Source: an uncultured Thermoguttaceae bacterium (lineage in GTDB: Bacteria > Planctomycetota > Planctomycetia > Pirellulales > Thermoguttaceae). Taken from it: a DNA stretch of 64,000 nucleotides. Position numbers and translations under genes: made by a program. The stretch spans positions 91,247 to 155,246 of the forward strand of contig CALFBP010000011.1 of NCBI GenBank assembly GCA_937951625.1. Reading direction: 5' to 3'. Below are positions 58,314-64,000 of the stretch, piece after piece. The stretch's first letter is position 1, and each line of letters opens with the position of its first letter. The notes under the pieces are model-generated. The model had not been told where the DNA came from and searched no databases. It saw nothing but the letters and a program-made list of their open reading frames with translations.

Positions 58314-58369
58314 AAGTCCCAATCTTGCCCCTCCTCACATTCCCGGGAATGTGATAGGATTAGCTTCGG

Positions 58370-58394
58370 CCCGACCCAAGGGGGTCGGGTTTTT
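58370..58394 (+). terminator. Rho-independent terminator after the Gfo/Idh/MocA gene
   Basis: CCCGACCC-AAGG-GGGTCGGG stem-loop followed by TTTTT. Confidence 0.8.
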
Positions 58395-58424
58395 CCTTTT
58401 CTCAACCCTAGGCTTGGAACGACG

Positions 58425-60566
58425 ATGCCGCTGGACGCTTACTCGTATTGTCCCGGGGGAACCGGCAAAAAGATTAAATTCTGCTGCCCCGACCTGCTCA
58501 AAGATCATCAAAAGCTTGAAGGGATGATCCAAGGCGGGCAATTGCAGGCAGCTTTGAACCACCTGGACCGGCTCGAAGAAAAGAATCCAGGCCGCGCCTG
58601 TCTGATGGCCCAGCGTTCCACCCTGCTGTATTTGATGGATCGCTTCGAAGAGGCCCAAGCGGCCGCAGCGCGGTTTGTCGAGAAACACCCCTCCAATCCC
58701 CTAGCGTTGGCCGAAACGGCGATTGTCACGGCGATCGAGCAAGGCGGCCGGGCCGCGATCCCTTGGCTTCAGCGGACCATGGAAGCGGTCGACGCGATCG
58801 TACCGGTGCGAGTTTGGGAGATGCTTCTCATCGTGGGGCAGGGCCTGCTCCGCGAGGGTGAGTTTTTGGCGGCTCGGGCCGTATTGCGGCACGCGCTGAT
58901 GCTTCAATCCGATGCCCACCACATCGCCGATCTACTGGGCCAAATGTTGCAATCGGAGAAACTGCCCGTATGGTTCAAGGTAGAGGCCTTCTCCCATCAA
59001 TGCCCGGAACACGCGCCTTGGAAGGCGAAATTCGACGAGGCCGTCCAGGCAGCCGTAAGAGGTCGCTGGTCGGTGGCGGAGCGTCTTTTCTTGTCACTGG
59101 CTGCCCAGGCTGACAAACAGCCCCTCGTGTGGCGGAATGTCGCCGCGATTCGGGGATGGCTTGCGGATCGGGAGGGGTGCATCAAAGCGCTTCAAAAATA
59201 CTCCCGCTTGGACGTCCCCTTGGAGGACGCCGTCGAGGCCGCAGCCAACGCCATGTTCCTCAGTGATGATGCTCTCGGCGATCAAGTGGAGAGGTCGAGC
59301 CTCACCTATCCCATCGTCGACGTGGAACAGTTTCAGACCGTCGTTGCCTCGTGTCGGCAGTTCCACCCCCTCGCGCTGGATCCCACAACCTTTGCCGACG
59401 GAGACGCCCCGCCGCCTCGAGCGGTGTACATGCTGTTGGACGCCAATCCGCCCTCGGACGATTCGCCTATCGAGTCCGCGGATTTGCCGCTCCCGCTCTG
59501 CCAAGTCGCGTACTTTGGAAAAGAAACCGATCGCGAGGCGAGATTACAGTTGTTCCCGGTCCTCGCGATCGAAGAGCCGTTCATCGAGCGTCTCTTACAC
59601 CAATTGCTGTTCGGACTGTTGGGGCCACTGGCCGAGCGTCGCGTCATCGACCGTAGTTCGCGGACCCGCGAACTGATCGCCAAAACTCCTTGGTTTGCGG
59701 CCGATTTGCCAAGCGACCGTTTGCGTGCCGCGAAGCGGAGGTACCACGAACAAGCCTTGCTTCAGAAATGGCCGCATCATCCCTTGGGAATATTGGATGG
59801 CAAAACGCCGCAGGAGGCGGCCAAGGAACCGAAGTACCGGGTGCCGCTTTTGGCGGCCATTTTGCTTATCGAGTTCTGGCTCCAATCCGATGGCGACGAC
59901 TTCGACGGCAATCGTCTCCGGGCTCAATTGGGACTGCCTACCGTGGACCCCATTGACCCCGAACAAGTTGATCCTACGACCTTGCCCGTCTCTCGGCTCT
60001 CGCGGGTTCAAGAGGAAAAATTGCCGCTGGAAAAGCTCCAGTGGGCTTTTGAACGAGCGGTAACGTTTTACCATCGGCCGGCGATTCGCAAATTTGGACA
60101 AGCCATGCTGAGGCATCCGGAGTTTACAGACAGCCGGACGCGGGCCGACACGTTCTCCATCCTAGCGCAGGTGGAAGAAGACGTTGACCGCCGCCTCGCT
60201 TACATCGATGAGGGACGCAAGCTGATGGAATCGTTAGGCGAGTCGTCGGCCCGCTGGGATTTGATGGAACTGTTCGCGCGACTCCATCACGGCGACACCG
60301 AGGAGATCGTACGTCTAGTCCAACATTTGATGACGGAACATATTCGCGAGCCGGGAGTTGCGGCCGCAGTGCGCAACGTGCTCGTCAGCCTGGGCGTCAT
60401 CACGCCGGAGGGAAAGCTCGCGAACCGAACGGAAGCGTCCGCGCGGGCCGAACCGGCGTTGGCCGTTCCTCATGAGGCAGACGCAGCGCCAGGCAAGATT
60501 TGGACACCCGGCGGCGAGTCTGCCTCAGAGAACAAACCGAAACTTTGGACCCCTGGCATGGATTGA
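58425..60566 (+). CDS. SEC-C-like zinc motif plus TPR-like protein, unknown function
   Basis: N-terminal YCPGGTGKKIKFCC (SEC-C-like) followed by helical repeats. Confidence 0.7.
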   Translation: MPLDAYSYCPGGTGKKIKFCCPDLLKDHQKLEGMIQGGQLQAALNHLDRLEEKNPGRACLMAQRSTLLYLMDRFEEAQAAAARFVEKHPSNPLALAETAIVTAIEQGGRAAIPWLQRTMEAVDAIVPVRVWEMLLIVGQGLLREGEFLAARAVLRHALMLQSDAHHIADLLGQMLQSEKLPVWFKVEAFSHQCPEHAPWKAKFDEAVQAAVRGRWSVAERLFLSLAAQADKQPLVWRNVAAIRGWLADREGCIKALQKYSRLDVPLEDAVEAAANAMFLSDDALGDQVERSSLTYPIVDVEQFQTVVASCRQFHPLALDPTTFADGDAPPPRAVYMLLDANPPSDDSPIESADLPLPLCQVAYFGKETDREARLQLFPVLAIEEPFIERLLHQLLFGLLGPLAERRVIDRSSRTRELIAKTPWFAADLPSDRLRAAKRRYHEQALLQKWPHHPLGILDGKTPQEAAKEPKYRVPLLAAILLIEFWLQSDGDDFDGNRLRAQLGLPTVDPIDPEQVDPTTLPVSRLSRVQEEKLPLEKLQWAFERAVTFYHRPAIRKFGQAMLRHPEFTDSRTRADTFSILAQVEEDVDRRLAYIDEGRKLMESLGESSARWDLMELFARLHHGDTEEIVRLVQHLMTEHIREPGVAAAVRNVLVSLGVITPEGKLANRTEASARAEPALAVPHEADAAPGKIWTPGGESASENKPKLWTPGMD

Positions 60567-60635
60567 GGGGCAACGCGTTTCGTCGCTCAGTTCGGTCTCT
60601 CGACCCGCTCAGATCTCCACAACTCTCGACACACG

Positions 60636-61382
60636 CTATTTGTCCGTCGAAAGCACCTGTCTCAATAGGGCCGAAAGATCGTCATAGGGGTGATCCGACG
60701 GCGAACCGGCCGCGTAGTGATAGACCGCGTTGTGGGTCTTTTTGGGCAAGGCGAGGAGCGTCGAGGAGACGGTGCCGTAGTCTGGTCCCGAAATCGTTGC
60801 GCCGCGTCTTCCATTCGCGTCCGGCTTGCGCGAAAACGTGCGACTGGCCACCGCTAAGAACGCCACGGCTGAATCAAGCCGCTGTAACGTCAGCAGGCGG
60901 CGGACGAATTCCTGCCGCTCGTCGTTCGGATTGTCCAGGCCGCTGTTGGAGAGGATGTGGAGGCCGGGCGTCAGGGGCACGACCTCGACAGTGTCTCCGC
61001 CGAGGATCACTGCCGCCGAGCGGGCGTCGGCCACGATGAAATTCGCCCCCGCATATCGTCCCGAGGAAAGTTCTTTGGCCGCGTGTTCCGCCGCCCTTGA
61101 AGCGGTCTCCAACTGGAGCAATTCCCGACAGAGCAAGCCACGGGATCGCGGTTCCGGCGGCACCGAGGACTTGATCCGGTTAGCCACCGCCACGAAAAGG
61201 CCGTGTTGGTTCACTCCCAACCACGTCCCGCCTGCCTTTTTATCAATGCCGCAAATAACGCGGGGGCGGCCGGGCTGGATTCGCGGGGCTTGGGTGGGGC
61301 GATCGTACGCCTCCTCACGATTCTGCGCCACGAGGATCGGCGCGTCCCTCGCCGCTTTATACTGAATTGCCAAAATACACAT
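60636..61382 (-). CDS. NRDE/TANGO2-family protein
   Basis: MCILAIQYKAARDAPILVAQNREEAYDRPTQAPRI; GGTWLGVNQHGLFVAVANR. Confidence 0.88.
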   Translation of the reverse strand: MCILAIQYKAARDAPILVAQNREEAYDRPTQAPRIQPGRPRVICGIDKKAGGTWLGVNQHGLFVAVANRIKSSVPPEPRSRGLLCRELLQLETASRAAEHAAKELSSGRYAGANFIVADARSAAVILGGDTVEVVPLTPGLHILSNSGLDNPNDERQEFVRRLLTLQRLDSAVAFLAVASRTFSRKPDANGRRGATISGPDYGTVSSTLLALPKKTHNAVYHYAAGSPSDHPYDDLSALLRQVLSTDK

Positions 61383-61833
61383 AGCTGTTACACAGTGGCC
61401 ACACGAATCAACCCTTCCCCCCTAGATTGGGGTGCCGGTTGACTCGGCGTTGGCTGAATCTCGGCGAAACTCGCGAATAGCTAACTTAACCACTGACCGC
61501 CCCTAATTGCACCCCCCTTTTGGTTAAACATCACAGATTTGCTCTTCTTGGTCAGGGGCTTGGAATCTCAGTCATTAACGAAAACCAACCCTGCGCGCGG
61601 CAACGAGGCGTCGCGCCCTGAGAAACTTCCCAAAACCTAACCACCCTGCAACCATGTAGATAACCATACTTATGAGCAATATAGTGACCAGCCTTTTGGT
61701 TTCTACCCGCCTCGATTGCCATTGCTCAATGGAGCGTTTCCCATGTATGATCCGGCCTTTCCTCAACGAGGATTAGAGGTACCTCTTTCGGGAATTTCCG
61801 ATCCCCTCTGGTCACGAGCGAAAGGAGGCGCTT

Positions 61834-62649
61834 TTGACTGATCAGACTGCCTTGGCATCTCCGGGTCCTGCCGGCGCGCGATGGCGAGCTGCGGCCATGC
61901 TGTGCTGCTTGATCGGTCTTCCGCTGGCCGCCCTTTACGGGACTGCTTGGCATGAATTGGCGAAGACGGTTCCGGAGATGTTCTGGAGCACGGTTCTGGT
62001 GCATTTTGGTGAGCGCTCGGTGCTTGCTCGCGAGTCGTCAGCCTCCCCCTCAAGGAGGATGTTGGTATCTCAACCCGAGGCATCGGCAAAATCAGCAACT
62101 GGGCGTGTGTCGCAAGAACCGAGACGCACGTTGGGGTCGCTGCGCGACGTAACGGTAGCTGAGCGAAGGGAAGAAAAAAGCCCGCTTGTTGACCACCACC
62201 CGGATCATACCGCTCAGAGCCCCAGGCACCGCATGAACCCGGAGGACTCAGAGTTGTTTCAAAGCCCGCCATTGGAACCTGCCGTGACAAAAAGCGAGTC
62301 TCGCTTGCGCGGTTATCCTTCGTTGGTCTCCATGGCTTGGCATGATAGAGAACGGCGGACCCCAGCAAATGCCCCGCCGTTGACCGCTACCGTGATTCGC
62401 CCCGATGCGCTCGGGGCAGACGCATCGGCCGATTTTCAGTACGTTTTGGATCGTTTGCGTGAATTGGGGGCCGTTCATTACATGTTGGAAACTTGGGGCA
62501 ACGACGCTCAGCGATTTCGCTTCCACTGCAAGATGGCCCTCAGCGGCAATCCCAACTACATCCGCCATTTCGAAGCGATCGATCGGGATGCGATGCGGGC
62601 AATGAACCAAGTGCTTGCCGAGGTCGAACAGTGGCGCAAAGAGCGGTAA
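61834..62649 (+). CDS. Hypothetical single-TM protein
   Basis: N-terminal TM AAAMLCCLIGLPLAALYGTAW; C-terminal DFQYVLDRLRELGAVHYMLETWGNDAQRFRFHCKMAL. Confidence 0.65.
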   Translation: MTDQTALASPGPAGARWRAAAMLCCLIGLPLAALYGTAWHELAKTVPEMFWSTVLVHFGERSVLARESSASPSRRMLVSQPEASAKSATGRVSQEPRRTLGSLRDVTVAERREEKSPLVDHHPDHTAQSPRHRMNPEDSELFQSPPLEPAVTKSESRLRGYPSLVSMAWHDRERRTPANAPPLTATVIRPDALGADASADFQYVLDRLRELGAVHYMLETWGNDAQRFRFHCKMALSGNPNYIRHFEAIDRDAMRAMNQVLAEVEQWRKER

Positions 62650-62813
62650 GTCCGCGGTTCAGTCGCTGATCGCATGGAGCTGCCTGAACGGAAACCCCCC
62701 GGGATTCGCTTGGGGTTGCCGCGCACGCGGAACTTGGCGTAAGCTGTACCCAGTTCAAGCAAAAGCCGCGTACTTCAAAGGCGTGGTGGACGCCCGGGAT
62801 TCATGACATCCCC

Positions 62814-63995
62814 ATGTTAGCATCACGACCAAAATCGCTTGCGCAGACCCTGCGTAGTGTGGCCGGACGCTACCGACTTCCGTGGCGCGAACGTGTCGCG
62901 AGTGACAGCATACTATTTCGTGTGGAATGGAATAGTACAATAAGGGGGTACATTTCATCGGATGACGGTCTTTCCGAGGGGGTATCGTATAGATCGTTAA
63001 AGTTATCTCACATCGAGGCGATTCTTTTCCTTGCCCGGGAACCCCTCGGAAGCCGAAAACTGGCACTATTGGGCGGCTTGGCGGACGGAACGGAAGCGCG
63101 TACACTGGTCCGAACGCTAAACCGACTTTACGATGAGGAGGGTTGTGCATTCCGCGTGGTGGAAGTGGCGGGTGGATTTCAGCTCATGACACGAGCGAAG
63201 TTCGCCCCCTGGGTGCGACGGTTGCAGGCGGCGCCCTATGAGGTACGCTTGTCAGCGCCCGCCTTGGAGACCTTGGCCGTGGTGGCTTACCGTCAACCCG
63301 TGCTCCGCGCTGACGTGGAAGCCATCCGCGGCGTCCAATGTGGAGAGATTTTGCGCCAGTTGATGGAACGCGGATTGATTCGCATCGTGGGCAGATCCGA
63401 GGAGTTGGGGCGTCCGCTGCTGTATGGAACCACACGACAGTTTCTTCAAGTGTTCGGTTTACGAGATCTGGATCACTTGCCTCGGCTCGAGGGGCTGACC
63501 GTGCCCGGGAGCCTGTCGAGCGCGGAAAGCGCCTCGGGGAAAAGTGATTCGAAGTTATCGGAACAGGAACCATTGAACCAACTTGGTGTATCAAATGATT
63601 CGGGAGGTGACTTGACCGTGAAGACTACCAATTTCGCCAATTCCCTTGGGGAAGTCGATCGTATTATGCCCGCCTTGGCGACTCTGGACGCCCGAGATTC
63701 CCGGCTGGTCGCTGGTCCCGACTATGACGACGAAGACCTCGACGACGAGGATTTCGAGGACGAGGACGAAGAGGAAGACGAAGACTACGACGACGAGGAT
63801 TTGGAGGACGAGGACGAGGATTTCGAGGATAGTGACTGGGAAGAAGTTGACGATGATGAAGACCTCGACGAGGAGGACGAAGATCTCGACGAGGACGAAG
63901 ATGAAGATTGGGACGACGAAGACGACGACTGGGACGACGAGGAGGACGAAGACGACGACTGGGATGATGAGGATGACGAGGAGGACGAAGACTAG
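62814..63995 (+). CDS. ScpB-like segregation/condensation protein with long acidic tail
   Basis: LKLSHIEAILFLAREPLGSRKLALLGGL...LSAPALETLAVVAYRQPVLRADVEAIRGVQCGEILRQLMERGLIRIVGRSEELGRPLLYGTTRQFLQVFGL; tail of mostly D/E from 63723. Confidence 0.85.
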   Translation: MLASRPKSLAQTLRSVAGRYRLPWRERVASDSILFRVEWNSTIRGYISSDDGLSEGVSYRSLKLSHIEAILFLAREPLGSRKLALLGGLADGTEARTLVRTLNRLYDEEGCAFRVVEVAGGFQLMTRAKFAPWVRRLQAAPYEVRLSAPALETLAVVAYRQPVLRADVEAIRGVQCGEILRQLMERGLIRIVGRSEELGRPLLYGTTRQFLQVFGLRDLDHLPRLEGLTVPGSLSSAESASGKSDSKLSEQEPLNQLGVSNDSGGDLTVKTTNFANSLGEVDRIMPALATLDARDSRLVAGPDYDDEDLDDEDFEDEDEEEDEDYDDEDLEDEDEDFEDSDWEEVDDDEDLDEEDEDLDEDEDEDWDDEDDDWDDEEDEDDDWDDEDDEEDED

Positions 63996-64000
63996 TCCCG

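Noticed and set aside
63719-63995. Minisatellite or CRISPR-like repeat in the GAC/GAG-rich end
   Set aside because: The pattern is codon-level Asp/Glu repetition within the ScpB reading frame, with no fixed repeat unit or spacers.

Overview
This 64 kb window looks chromosomal and planctomycete-like. That assignment is inferred from gene families and palindromic repeats, not from a search. Contents in order: a truncated CDS; an EboC-like UbiA prenyltransferase with a TIM-barrel isomerase; VanZ-like and EamA proteins; a CocE/NonD hydrolase; a ceramidase-like/beta-lactamase-like fusion; an IS3-family remnant; a visibly more AT-rich seven-gene island (about 11.0-16.3 kb); a D-aminoacylase-like amidohydrolase; an MFS-spermidine-synthase-like fusion; a duplicated SurA-like PPIase; a 2-oxoacid:ferredoxin oxidoreductase alpha/beta pair flanked by two CBS-domain proteins; a large beta-propeller di-heme protein resembling hydrazine synthase alpha; a large flagellar cluster (about 33.9-55.3 kb); and finally a Gfo/Idh/MocA oxidoreductase, SEC-C-like, NRDE and ScpB-like proteins. 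The best candidate for an undescribed system is the island operon. It combines a minimal ExbB/MotA-like channel, an ExbD/TolR-like partner, two tandem paralogous membrane proteins, a membrane-anchored P-loop GTPase, a coiled-coil membrane protein and a proline-rich lipoprotein. It lies between an IS3 remnant and dispersed repeats. Other notable signals are a consensus sigma-54 promoter with twin upstream dyads before flgB, REP-like palindromes inside coding sequences (one at a domain-fusion joint), an 85-bp dispersed repeat, and a flagellar cluster lacking fliM, motAB and flhA. All calls come from reading the sequence and the ORF track; no database search was run.
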